Notes: generated by a model from the sequence alone, not told the origin. Positions 6,091 through 13,748 are shown, numbered from the stretch's first letter. The stretch: 17,910 nt of DNA from UBA11098 sp041671525 (GCA_041671525.1 JBAZBJ010000017.1:1-17910); one strand, 5' to 3'. Numbers and translations are program-made.

Positions 6091-7218
6091 ATGGCAAAAA
6101 TAAGTCCGGTATCAATAAAATATATGATACATGCGAACTTTAGTGCTGAAGGAGCATTAGAAAAGCCAGATGTAATCGGAGCTTTATTCGGACAGACTGA
6201 AGGCCTTTTAGGCCCCGGATTAGAGATGAGGGAATTGCAGAAAGAAGGTAAAATCGGCAGAATCGAAGTTGATTTAGAAAGAAACAATAAGATGACTACT
6301 GGTCTTATCAAGATTCCTACTGCGTTAGACCAAAGTGAAACAACTTTAATTGCAGCTGCTATTGAGACTATTGAAAGGATAGGTCCAAGCGATGCACAAA
6401 TTGAGGTTGAAAAGATTGAAGATGTCAGAGGAAGCAAAAGAGATTACATCATAGAAAGAGCAAAGAAACTTATGCAAAACATCTCTGGAAGTACAGATTC
6501 AAGAGAGATTTCCTCTCAGATAAAAGAATCTGCAAGAGTTGCAAATGTCAAAGAATACGGAGAAGGAAAACTGCCATGTGGTGACCTTGTCGGCAATGAG
6601 ATAATCGTTGTTGAAGGAAGAGCAGATGTTGTAAACATGATAAGAAATGGGGTCAATAATATCATAGGCATGAATGGAACAAAAATGCCTGATGAAATCA
6701 ACAAACTTGGCGAGGAAAAAGAATTGACTCTTTTTGTTGATGGCGACAGAGGCGGAAAACTCATAGTGCAGAATGTTTCTGACAATGCAAACATAAAATA
6801 TGTTGCAGTTGCTCCTGATGGCAAAGAAGTCGAAGAACTTACAGGAAAGGAGATATGGATGGCCTTAAGAAAAAAAATTCCTTTGGAAGAATTTCTTTCA
6901 AAAAAGCCTAAATTAGAAAGCAGAGAAGTTTTTCAAATTGGAGAGGCAGAAAAAGAAAGGCTTAAGGCAGTTTCAGAGAAAAATGAAGGCTCTGGAAAAG
7001 CCATTCTCCTTGACAGTTCTTTAGCTGAAATGAAAAGTGTGTCTGCAAGAAGCCTGATTAGCACATTGAGAGGCATGAGCAGAAAACCAAGTGTAATGAT
7101 AATAGATGGAACAGTTACTCCAACAATAATACATGCAGCTGAAGAAACACAGGCAAAGGTAATTGTTGCTAAAAATTTTGCAGCAACAAGCTCAAAACTT
7201 CAGTTATTAAGCTTTTAA
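6091..7218 (+). CDS. dnaG: Archaeal DnaG-type primase (TOPRIM domain, exosome-associated)
   Basis: Archaeal DnaG makes short RNA primers in vitro and is also a subunit of the archaeal RNA exosome, where it helps select poly(A) substrates. 375 aa, somewhat short for the family. The N-terminal region has the archaeal signature GALFGQTEGLLGPGLEMREL. The TOPRIM domain shows VVEGRADV with Glu175 and VDGDRGGKL with Asp217 and Asp219, the expected metal-binding acidic residues. The C-terminal domain (SGKAILLDSSLAEM; VMIIDGTVTPTIIHAAEE) is also typical of archaeal DnaG. The bacterial zinc-binding domain is absent, as expected. ATG 6091 matches the conserved beginning (KYMIHANFSAEGALEKPDV). The next gene begins 32 nt downstream. 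Confidence 0.95.
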   Translation: MAKISPVSIKYMIHANFSAEGALEKPDVIGALFGQTEGLLGPGLEMRELQKEGKIGRIEVDLERNNKMTTGLIKIPTALDQSETTLIAAAIETIERIGPSDAQIEVEKIEDVRGSKRDYIIERAKKLMQNISGSTDSREISSQIKESARVANVKEYGEGKLPCGDLVGNEIIVVEGRADVVNMIRNGVNNIIGMNGTKMPDEINKLGEEKELTLFVDGDRGGKLIVQNVSDNANIKYVAVAPDGKEVEELTGKEIWMALRKKIPLEEFLSKKPKLESREVFQIGEAEKERLKAVSEKNEGSGKAILLDSSLAEMKSVSARSLISTLRGMSRKPSVMIIDGTVTPTIIHAAEETQAKVIVAKNFAATSSKLQLLSF

Positions 7219-7250
7219 TTTTTATTCTTAATTTCTTTGAATTATATATA

Positions 7251-8033
7251 ATGACAATAAGATTCGGACCTGCTGGCTTAGGAGGAATAAGCGAAGCGGT
7301 TTCTAATTTAGAAATTTATCACAAGCGGGGAATAAGAGCATGTGAAATAGCATTCACTTATGGTGTATACATCAAGAGAAAAGAAGATGCAACTCTGATT
7401 GCCAAGAAAGCTGGAGAGTTGGACATTTCATTGAGCATTCATGCACCTTATTATATTAATTTAAATTCAGCTGAAAAAGCCAAAATTGAGGCAAGCAAGC
7501 AGAGAATTCTTGAGTGTTTGAAGGTTGGCACATGGCTTAATGCCAAGAAGATTGTTTTCCATCCAGGCTATTATGGCAAAATGAGCAAAGAAGGAGCATT
7601 TGAGAGTATTAAGAAAGCTATTTTAGAGATAAAAGAAAAAGCAAAACAAGAGAAATTTACTCCAGAACTTGCGCCTGAAACTTCTGGCAAGATAAATGTT
7701 TTTGGAAGCATCAATGAAATAGCAGAAATTGTCAGGCAAACAGGAGTAAGCTTTTGCATTGATTTTGCGCATGTGCTTGCAAGATATAAAACTTACAGCT
7801 TTGAAGAAGTTGAAAAAGCCTTTGAAAATGAGAAAGAAATGCACATTCATTTCTCAGGAATTGAGTACGGAGAAAAAGGCGAGAAACACCATAAGGTTAC
7901 AACAAGTGAAGAATGGCAAGCCTTGTTTAATGGTCTTCCAAAAGATAAAAAAATCACAATTATCGACGAATCACCAGAGTGTTTAAAAAGTTCAGTAAAT
8001 GGTTTAAAGATATACCAAGAAACCAAAAGGTAA
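7251..8033 (+). CDS. Endonuclease IV-like (AP endonuclease family 2) TIM-barrel protein
   Basis: Resembles the Nfo/xylose isomerase-like TIM barrel family; Nfo cuts DNA at abasic sites using three zinc ions. 260 aa, slightly shorter than bacterial Nfo. Metal-site residues line up: H64 (SIHAPYYINL), H104 (VFHPG), E143 (APETSGK), D171 and H174 (CIDFAH), H200 (HIHFSGIE), H214 (GEKHHK) and E240 (IDES). The usual D-x-H pair before the last histidine reads KHH here, like other archaeal homologues I recall, so abasic-site activity is likely but not certain; a sugar-isomerase-like role is the alternative. Same direction as DnaG, 32 nt behind it, possibly one transcript. Start ATG 7251 fits the beta-1 strand beginning (MTIRFGPAGLGG). 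Confidence 0.85.
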   Translation: MTIRFGPAGLGGISEAVSNLEIYHKRGIRACEIAFTYGVYIKRKEDATLIAKKAGELDISLSIHAPYYINLNSAEKAKIEASKQRILECLKVGTWLNAKKIVFHPGYYGKMSKEGAFESIKKAILEIKEKAKQEKFTPELAPETSGKINVFGSINEIAEIVRQTGVSFCIDFAHVLARYKTYSFEEVEKAFENEKEMHIHFSGIEYGEKGEKHHKVTTSEEWQALFNGLPKDKKITIIDESPECLKSSVNGLKIYQETKR

Positions 8034-8040
8034 AAAGAAC

Positions 8041-8063
8041 ACTAAATGTGAGTAACATTTAGT
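8041..8063 (+). repeat. Perfect 9-bp inverted repeat downstream of the Nfo-like gene
   Basis: ACTAAATGT (8041-8049) and ACATTTAGT (8055-8063) with loop GAGTA. It starts 8 nt after the stop codon and could form an mRNA 3'-end hairpin. No T-run follows, so it is not a classic terminator. Confidence 0.5.
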
Positions 8064-8097
8064 ACTATATAATGAAGGGATATTGTTGTCACCATAA

Positions 8098-8109
8098 AGT
8101 TTATAAATA
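8098..8109 (+). promoter_or_regulatory. Promoter of the 384-aa surface protein
   Basis: AGTTTATAAATA is a near-ideal archaeal TATA box, preceded by ATAA as a BRE-like stretch. Predicted start near 8130 gives a leader of about 30 nt. Confidence 0.65.
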
Positions 8110-8130
8110 ACTTTCTGCTCGCTTTTTTAC

Positions 8131-8147
8131 GGAAAACAAAGTTTTCT
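8131..8147 (+). promoter_or_regulatory. 5'-leader stem-loop of the 384-aa surface protein
   Basis: GAAAAC (8132-8137) pairs with GTTTTC (8141-8146) around AAA, with a G-T pair extending it. It would lie at the very 5' end of the predicted transcript, 13 nt before the ATG, as in EF-1A. No Shine-Dalgarno site is present. Confidence 0.45.
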
Positions 8148-8159
8148 GCAATTAAAAAA

Positions 8160-9314
8160 ATGGTAAACACAAACATGAATGTTAAGAAAGCATTGGTTTC
8201 TTTCTTGACAATCGCAACTGTTCTGTTTTTAGCAGCAACTGCTAGTGCTTACACAATTACAGGAACATTGGCAAGCAATATAGATGTCTCAATTAATGAT
8301 ATCTCTGCTGCTGCTAGCACTGTTAGTGTAAACGCAGGAGAAACAATAACAGTTAGGCTAGAGTTCACTTCTAGTGTAGACGCATCTGATGTAAAAGTCA
8401 GACTTGAGCTTGGCGACACAACTGTTAAGAGCGACCTTTTTGATGTTGAGAATGGTGCAACTTACACCAAAACTCTTACAATAAAGGTGCCTTATGACCT
8501 AGAAAATGAAGTTTCAAATCAAATGACTCTGGATGTAGAAAACTTAAACGATGATTACAAATCAGAGACTAGCGGCCTAGCTATATTGGTTCAGCGACCA
8601 TCTTACAATGCAAATATCTTGTCTGTCCAGACTGATAGCAGCATTCAAGCTGGTGCACTTATTCCAGTAGATGTAGTTATTAGAAATAATGGCTACAATG
8701 AGCTGAAAGACTTATTTGTAACTGCTAAAATAGAAACACTGAACCTTGAGAAAACAGCTTACTTTGGCGACTTAGTAAGCATTGAAAACACTTCAAGCGA
8801 TGAAGATGAGACTGATACTGTAAGTGGAAGGCTTTACTTAAGAATTCCTTATGGAGTTCAAGCAGGAGCTTACGCACTTAAAGTCGAAGTTTCAGATGGC
8901 CATGGTGTAGTTGCAAGTGAAACAAAACAACTTGAAATTGGCAACAATTTCCCACAGCAAGTTGTAAAAACAAGCACAGGCTTGCTTTTTGTTAACCCAA
9001 CAAACGAGCTGCAAGTTTACAGAATTGTTCTTCCAAATGGTGAGAACATTGTAACTGTTCCAGCTGGTTCAAGCAAGACTTTGGATGTTAGCGCAACCTC
9101 TGAGAATTACCCAGTAAGTGTCTTGACACTTAGTGGATCTGCTGTTGCAAGCTTCACTTTCAGCCCTTCAGCACAAAATGCTGAGTTTTCAAGTCCAGTA
9201 GTTGTTTTCACAGTAATACTTGGAATAATCTTCTTAGTATTGCTAGTGGTTTTGATTGTCTTGATAACAAGAAGACCAAAGAAAACTGAAGAATTCGGCG
9301 AAAGTTATTATTAA
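8160..9314 (+). CDS. Secreted, membrane-anchored beta-rich surface protein, 384 aa
   Basis: Type I membrane protein of the cell surface. A signal peptide spans about residues 7-30 (KK then a hydrophobic core, ending ATASA before YTITG). The exterior part (31-345) is beta-rich with Ser/Thr/Val/Asp bias and looks like two CARDB- or COG1361-like Ig-type domains, for example GETITVRLEFTSS, ALIPVDVVIRNNGYNELKD and QAGAYALKVEV. One transmembrane helix near 347-369 is followed by RRPKK and a short cytoplasmic tail ending EEFGESYY. A strong promoter and a T-rich terminator suggest high expression as a single gene. ATG 8160 is used; Met6 is an alternative start and would give a tighter signal peptide. 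Function beyond an envelope role is not visible. Confidence 0.8.
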   Translation: MVNTNMNVKKALVSFLTIATVLFLAATASAYTITGTLASNIDVSINDISAAASTVSVNAGETITVRLEFTSSVDASDVKVRLELGDTTVKSDLFDVENGATYTKTLTIKVPYDLENEVSNQMTLDVENLNDDYKSETSGLAILVQRPSYNANILSVQTDSSIQAGALIPVDVVIRNNGYNELKDLFVTAKIETLNLEKTAYFGDLVSIENTSSDEDETDTVSGRLYLRIPYGVQAGAYALKVEVSDGHGVVASETKQLEIGNNFPQQVVKTSTGLLFVNPTNELQVYRIVLPNGENIVTVPAGSSKTLDVSATSENYPVSVLTLSGSAVASFTFSPSAQNAEFSSPVVVFTVILGIIFLVLLVVLIVLITRRPKKTEEFGESYY

Positions 9315-9343
9315 ATTTTTTATTTTTTATTTTTTATTTTTTT
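9315..9343 (+). terminator. T-rich terminator built of ATTTTTT repeats
   Basis: Immediately after the stop codon come three exact ATTTTTT units and one ATTTTTTT. Such T-tracts terminate archaeal transcription without a hairpin. The tract leads directly into the TATA box of the next gene. Confidence 0.65.
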
Positions 9344-9351
9344 ATAATATT
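9341..9351 (+). promoter_or_regulatory. TATA box of the kinase-like gene (leaderless start)
   Basis: TTTATAATATT centred about 24 nt before the ATG at 9370. It abuts the preceding T-rich terminator, so terminator and promoter are fused. Confidence 0.45.
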
Positions 9352-9369
9352 CAATTATTCTACATAGAA

Positions 9370-9918
9370 ATGGCAAGAGAAACTTGTAATTTTTTAACAC
9401 AAGCGCAATGGGAAGAAAAATTGAGAGAAGCACGTAAAACTATGGAGCTTGTTCCTCTTGATGAAAAAAGTGGCAGTGCAGTCTACCTTTTGGAGAAGGT
9501 GGTAGTCAAGTTTGCTCCTGAAAAAGAGGGTTATATGGGAAAATTTCTTTTTGAAAGAGGGGTAAGTGTTCCTGAAGTATATGCTATGATCCGAGATAAA
9601 TGGAGTAATTGTATAGTCATGCAGAAGATAGAAGATGCCTTGAATTTAATGAATAGAGAGCGTGAAAAACTAAAAATCCCAGGAGTAGAACATAGCAATC
9701 TAGTTGCGATGCTTAGAGAAGAAATCACAAAAGTCTTAGAGTTAGGAATACTTCCTAAGGATTCTGATTGGTTCGGAAACTCTTTATTCAGCAAAGAAAA
9801 TGGAAGATTGTATCTAATTGATTTCGGATATTATAGAGAAGGTTCAAAAGAAGAGTTAAAAGCGTTTGAAAGAAAAATAGCCACAGATGAGTTTATTCGT
9901 ACTAAACCAGAAAATTAA
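9370..9918 (+). CDS. Minimal protein-kinase-like protein, 182 aa
   Basis: Probable kinase-fold protein; substrate unknown. Visible elements: strand pair with SGSAVYLLEKVVVKF where Lys47 fits the ATP-binding lysine; hinge-like CIVMQKIED (81-89); a catalytic-loop-like segment LPKDSDWFGNSLF with D131/D133 and N137; and LYLIDFGYY with the DFG triad at 151-153. The protein lacks a recognisable glycine-rich loop and is only about two thirds of a usual kinase domain, as the C-lobe ends about 30 residues after DFG. Spacing between Asp and Asn in the catalytic loop is also off by one from the common D-x4-N pattern. It could be an active small kinase or phosphotransferase, or a pseudokinase. It ends 3 nt from the stop of the convergent SMC-type gene. 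Confidence 0.7.
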   Translation: MARETCNFLTQAQWEEKLREARKTMELVPLDEKSGSAVYLLEKVVVKFAPEKEGYMGKFLFERGVSVPEVYAMIRDKWSNCIVMQKIEDALNLMNREREKLKIPGVEHSNLVAMLREEITKVLELGILPKDSDWFGNSLFSKENGRLYLIDFGYYREGSKEELKAFERKIATDEFIRTKPEN

Positions 9919-9921
9919 TTA

Positions 9922-12780
9922 TTATATCTTCATGCTTACAACCTTAGAGATTCCTTCATGCATGCTTACACCATAGATGTTAGTAGCATTTGAGATAACT
10001 TCATCATTGTGAGTTATTACAATGTACTGGCCTTTCTGCATGTATCGCTTTAGAAGCTCTGCAAGACGGGCTGAATTTCTTTTGTCTAAAGCAGCATCAA
10101 TTTCATCCAGGATATAGAAATAATAGGGGTTAAGCTCTTGAATTCCAAAAATAAGGGAAAGGGCAACAAGTGTCTGCTCTCCTCCTGAAAGAGACTTTAC
10201 ATCAAAGTATTTTCCATGGCCTGTTTTTACTGTTATGTTCACTCCTGCTGCAAAAGGGTCTTTCTTGTCTTCTAAATCCAGAGTAACTTCGCCTTTTGTT
10301 GAAAGCTGGGAGAAATTTCTTGAGAAAATCCCATTTAAAGATTCTAAAGTTCGAAGGAAAGCTTTTTTCTTCTTGACATCGATTTCATGAATAATCCTTA
10401 AAATAGACTCTTTCTCCTTGGCGATAATATCCACCTTGTCTTTTATAGTATCATATTCCTGCTTAATTGAATCATAAACTTCTAAAGAACGGAGATTAAC
10501 ACTTCCAATCTTTGCAAGAGTATCTTGAGTATTCTGAAGCCTGTTTATTAAAGATTCACGGCTGGCTTTTATAATTTCAATTTCTGGGTAAGAAAGCATA
10601 TCAGCTTCTAGATTCTCAAGCTCAGCATCAACTCTTGCCTTTTCTATTTTCAAGTCGTTAATTCCTCGCTCTACATTGCTTATTGAATTCTGCTTAGACT
10701 GAATTTCTATCTCGCTATCGCGGATTTTGCTTTGAAGAGCGTCACGCTCAGCAATAAACTTTTCAAACTGCCTGCTCAATTTTTCTTCCTGCTCTTTTTT
10801 TTGCTGTAAAAGCTCTTCCCGCTGATTGACTTCTTTTTTAATAGATTTAATATCTTCATTTAAATCCTCTTCCTCACGCATGAGCTGTTTTAAAGATATT
10901 TTTGACCTTTCAAGCTCACGCTGTTTGAAAGATATTTCTGAATCAAGTGTTTCCTCTGTCCTCAGAGAAATTTCCTGGAGCTCTATCCTCAGAGTTTCAC
11001 ATTTCTGCTCAATATTAGAATTTTCATCAAAGCCCTTCTCCAAGATTTTTCTCCTTTTTTCAAGCTCTTCAAGTTCAGCATTAGACTTGTTGATTTTCTC
11101 CTGAAAGGTTTTTATCTGGTCTTTTTTATCATTGATATTAGAAAGCCGCATCATATCAGATTCACGCTTTGCAATTTCAGAGGTTATCTGCTCAATATCC
11201 TGCTTAAGAATTTCTCTGCGATTGTAAATTTCAGAAAGCTTCTTGTCCGCGTGATCAATCTGGTTTCTTAGAGCTTCAATTCTAGGAAGAGTTTCTTTGC
11301 TTATTGAATTAATGTGCTCTTTTGTAATCTTGCTTTTGCATAAAGGACAAATTTCCATACCCGCAATAGTATCAATAATCTTCGTCTGTTTTTCTATTTC
11401 ATTCTCATTGGAATAAGAAAGCTTTTCCAATTCGCGCTCCTGATGATTCAAATCTTCTAAAAGTGCTTTTTTCTCTGCAATTGACTGCTTTAAATGGCTT
11501 AATTTAGCCTCATCAGTTTTAATGTCAAACAGCTCTAGAGAAAGAGATTTAATCTGCTTTAATAGGAATTCTGATTCATTGACCTGAGACTGGAGAATAG
11601 ATTTTTTATCCTGAATACGCTCCTTCAAAGACTTTAACTCTGTCTTGTTGGTGTAGAATTTTTTTCTTTCTTCTTCAAGCTTTTCAAGCTCTTGTTTTTT
11701 TGCATCCAGCTCTTTCTTATTTTTTACTGTTGACGGCGCCTGATACTTCAGTTCAGAAATGCTTAAATCATTGGTTTTGATTACCTTATTCAACTCATCT
11801 TTTTGCTTCTGAATATTTGCCGCTCTGGATTCAAAATTTTCAAAGCGCACATTCATGCCTGCAAGCTCTGCTCGTAGATTAGCAATTTCCTGGTTTAACC
11901 TTTCCTGCTCCAAGCCGGTTGATTTTTGAATTGTAGAGTTTATTGAAGATATCTTAGACCTTAAAATCTCTATTGAAGTTTCAATGGAGATTCTTTCTTT
12001 CCTGATTTTTTCTATTTCTTTTGCTCTTTTTGCAATATCCTCTTCAATATCTGCCTTTTCTTTTTTCTTTTTGGTTAAATCATGGGAAATGATGCTTGCC
12101 CTAAAAACTTTTTCATCATTCTGCAGCTTCTTGAAACGCAAAGCCTGCTGCCTTTCTTTTTCCAGGTTAGCCAGGTAAGCTGTCCTTTCACGCAAAATAG
12201 CCAGAACTTCTTTCAGCTTCTCTTCTGTTTTTTCCAGCTCACTCAGAGATTTTTCTTTTCTTGATTCGTAGATTGAAATTCCTGAAACTTCTTCGAGAAC
12301 TTTTCTTCTTTCTTCGCCATGCATTCTTACAAAATTTTGGATTTCACCCTGCAGAATAATATTAAATCCATTTGGATCAATGCCTGTTTGCGCTAACAAA
12401 GACAGGACATCCTGCCTTGTTTTTGTCTGGTCGTTTATCTTGTAAATGCTCTGGCCATTTCTTCGGACTGTTCTTTTTATGGAAATTTCTGATTCTTCAA
12501 GAGAAAATTCCCGGTTAGAATTATCGAAGATAATTTCTACAGTTGCCTCTTTTGCAGGAGCTGCTGTTTTTGTTCCTAAGAAAATTAAATTTCCTGCTTT
12601 TGCTGCACGCATTGATTTAATGCTTAATCTTCCAAGTACAAAGCAGAGAGCATCTGAAATATTGCTTTTTCCAGAGCCATTAGGCCCAAGAACAACATTT
12701 ATTCCTGGTGTAAAGGGCAATTCAGTTTTTCTCGGGAAGCTTTTGAATCCCTGAATCACCAATTTTTTGATATAAGTCAT
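9922..12780 (-). CDS. smc: SMC-family ATPase with a Rad50-type zinc hook (CPLC) in place of the hinge
   Basis: Chromosome structure/maintenance ATPase of the SMC/Rad50 superfamily, 952 aa. Head sequences are SMC-like: N-terminal IQGFKSFPRKTELPF, Walker A GPNGSGKSN (32-40), CFVLGRLSIKSMRA, QGEIQNFVRM; C-terminal signature LSGGEQ (864-869), Walker B ILDEIDAALD (D892, E893) and an ending GISKVVSMKI. Between them are two long coiled-coil arms of about 310 residues each. At the tip is MEICPLCKSKITKEH with Cys478 and Cys481, the CxxC zinc-hook motif of Rad50, at the midpoint (476) of the chain. I find no SMC hinge sequence, and the length is about 200 residues below ordinary SMC, as expected if the hinge is missing. 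No ScpA/ScpB or Mre11 gene is in the window. It starts leaderless from a shared bidirectional TATA box. Confidence 0.9.
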   Translation of the reverse strand: MTYIKKLVIQGFKSFPRKTELPFTPGINVVLGPNGSGKSNISDALCFVLGRLSIKSMRAAKAGNLIFLGTKTAAPAKEATVEIIFDNSNREFSLEESEISIKRTVRRNGQSIYKINDQTKTRQDVLSLLAQTGIDPNGFNIILQGEIQNFVRMHGEERRKVLEEVSGISIYESRKEKSLSELEKTEEKLKEVLAILRERTAYLANLEKERQQALRFKKLQNDEKVFRASIISHDLTKKKKEKADIEEDIAKRAKEIEKIRKERISIETSIEILRSKISSINSTIQKSTGLEQERLNQEIANLRAELAGMNVRFENFESRAANIQKQKDELNKVIKTNDLSISELKYQAPSTVKNKKELDAKKQELEKLEEERKKFYTNKTELKSLKERIQDKKSILQSQVNESEFLLKQIKSLSLELFDIKTDEAKLSHLKQSIAEKKALLEDLNHQERELEKLSYSNENEIEKQTKIIDTIAGMEICPLCKSKITKEHINSISKETLPRIEALRNQIDHADKKLSEIYNRREILKQDIEQITSEIAKRESDMMRLSNINDKKDQIKTFQEKINKSNAELEELEKRRKILEKGFDENSNIEQKCETLRIELQEISLRTEETLDSEISFKQRELERSKISLKQLMREEEDLNEDIKSIKKEVNQREELLQQKKEQEEKLSRQFEKFIAERDALQSKIRDSEIEIQSKQNSISNVERGINDLKIEKARVDAELENLEADMLSYPEIEIIKASRESLINRLQNTQDTLAKIGSVNLRSLEVYDSIKQEYDTIKDKVDIIAKEKESILRIIHEIDVKKKKAFLRTLESLNGIFSRNFSQLSTKGEVTLDLEDKKDPFAAGVNITVKTGHGKYFDVKSLSGGEQTLVALSLIFGIQELNPYYFYILDEIDAALDKRNSARLAELLKRYMQKGQYIVITHNDEVISNATNIYGVSMHEGISKVVSMKI

Positions 12781-12801
12781 TATAAAGAATATACAGGAAT
12801 G

Positions 12802-12810
12802 TTTTTAAAA
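12802..12810. promoter_or_regulatory. Single symmetric TATA box serving two divergent leaderless genes
   Basis: TTTTTAAAA contains the palindrome TTTTAAAA (12803-12810). Its centre lies about 26 nt from the SMC-type start (12780, minus strand) and about 25 nt from the GTG of the 77-aa gene (12831, plus strand). The whole intergenic region is 50 bp and no other equally good TATA box is placed for both genes. Confidence 0.55.
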
Positions 12811-12830
12811 GTTAAGATGTACAAAGAAGC

Positions 12831-13064
12831 GTGAGAAGCTACAACTTTCGAGAGTTTGATGAATACCTTCGAGGATACATGAGTTATATTTTTGATGGGG
12901 AAATTGACCATGCAAAAAGCTGCCTGACAGGAGCAAGAATCTGCGCAAGAAGAAGGGGGTTTAATCCTGAAGGAACAATTCGTGCTTTAGACGAAGAGTT
13001 AAAGATAATGTTAGTTGCTGAGATATGCCGCGTATTGACAAAAAAAGAAAGATCTCTTCTATAA
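12831..13064 (+). CDS. Small basic hypothetical protein, 77 aa, divergent from the SMC-type gene
   Basis: Unrecognised. Starts with GTG placed about 25 nt after the shared TATA box; the ATG at 12818 in another frame runs into a stop after five codons, so GTG is preferred. The protein (MRSYNFREFDEYLRGYMSYI then HAKSCLTGARICARRRGF) looks like four helices, with two Cys in CLTGARIC and a basic CARRRGF patch, and ends in a charged helix. No signal peptide. Its stop overlaps that of convergent RNase HII by 6 nt. Sharing a promoter with the SMC-type gene suggests joint expression and possibly a related job; that is inference. Confidence 0.6.
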   Translation: MRSYNFREFDEYLRGYMSYIFDGEIDHAKSCLTGARICARRRGFNPEGTIRALDEELKIMLVAEICRVLTKKERSLL

Positions 13065-13727
13065 TGTTTTCTGCTCATCCATAGCAATTGCATTTTTCCA
13101 TGTAATCCAGCTCTGCCTGAACAATCCGTCTTCTTTATATTTAAGAGCATAGTCCTTTAAGAATTTTACAGTTGCAGGGTCTGAACAATAACCTGAACCT
13201 ATTTGCTGGCCGTATTTTTCTCTTAATTTGTCCATTTCTTTTTCACGAATGCTTTTTGCAAGAATTGAAGCAGCTGAAACAGCAACATGATTAACATCTG
13301 CTTTATGCTCACAAATCACTTCAAGATTAGATAAATTATTAATCTTAGTCTTTAGATAATCCTGCCAAGGTGCTATGCTTACAGAAGGGCAGTCAATGAT
13401 AACCTTGATACTCTTGAAGCCTTTGTTTATCTTATTGATTATTTCAGCACATTTCAAGGCCTCAAGCTTATTTAGATTAATTCCATCTTTATTTTTGCCA
13501 TCAATCTCAGAAGGAAAGGCAAGAACTATTTCAAAAGTTTCTGCTTTTGCTCTTATAGCTTCTGCAAGAAGCTCTCTGCGTTTAGCTGTGACCTGCTTGC
13601 TATCTTTAACGCCTAATTTTTTTAGTTCATCCTGAATAGAGGCATCAATAAGACAACCTGCAAGGACCATTGGGCCGACTACAGGGCCTCTTCCAGCATC
13701 ATCTATACCTAGGATGAGTTCTGCCAT
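13059..13727 (-). CDS. rnhB: Ribonuclease HII
   Basis: Cuts the RNA strand of RNA-DNA hybrids and starts removal of single ribonucleotides from DNA. 222 aa, normal archaeal size. Active-site motifs: GIDDAGRGP with D9 and D10, VIIDCPS with D112, and HKAD (D144) followed by VSAASILAK. In most RNases HII the second residue of the first motif is Glu (DEAGRG); here it is Asp, keeping the charge but shortening the side chain. GSGYCSDP and the end RQSWITWKNA are also family-typical. A TATA box 26 nt before the ATG indicates a leaderless start. Convergent with the 77-aa gene, overlapping by 6 nt. Confidence 0.93.
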   Translation of the reverse strand: MAELILGIDDAGRGPVVGPMVLAGCLIDASIQDELKKLGVKDSKQVTAKRRELLAEAIRAKAETFEIVLAFPSEIDGKNKDGINLNKLEALKCAEIINKINKGFKSIKVIIDCPSVSIAPWQDYLKTKINNLSNLEVICEHKADVNHVAVSAASILAKSIREKEMDKLREKYGQQIGSGYCSDPATVKFLKDYALKYKEDGLFRQSWITWKNAIAMDEQKTL

Positions 13728-13748
13728 TTTTATCCAAGTTTTGAGAAG

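Noticed and set aside
9315..9343. ATTTTTT units as a meaningful tandem repeat
   Set aside because: Best explained as a T-rich archaeal terminator; four short units do not suggest another role.
10826..12754. Plus-strand open frames inside the SMC-type gene
   Set aside because: They are Phe/Ser-rich mirror translations of the Lys/Glu-rich coiled coils.
9922..12780. Calling the SMC-type protein a plain Rad50
   Set aside because: Both head halves carry SMC-specific sequences (GFKSF, QGEIQNFVRM, DEIDAALD, KVVSMKI); only the CPLC tip is Rad50-like. No Mre11 is adjacent.
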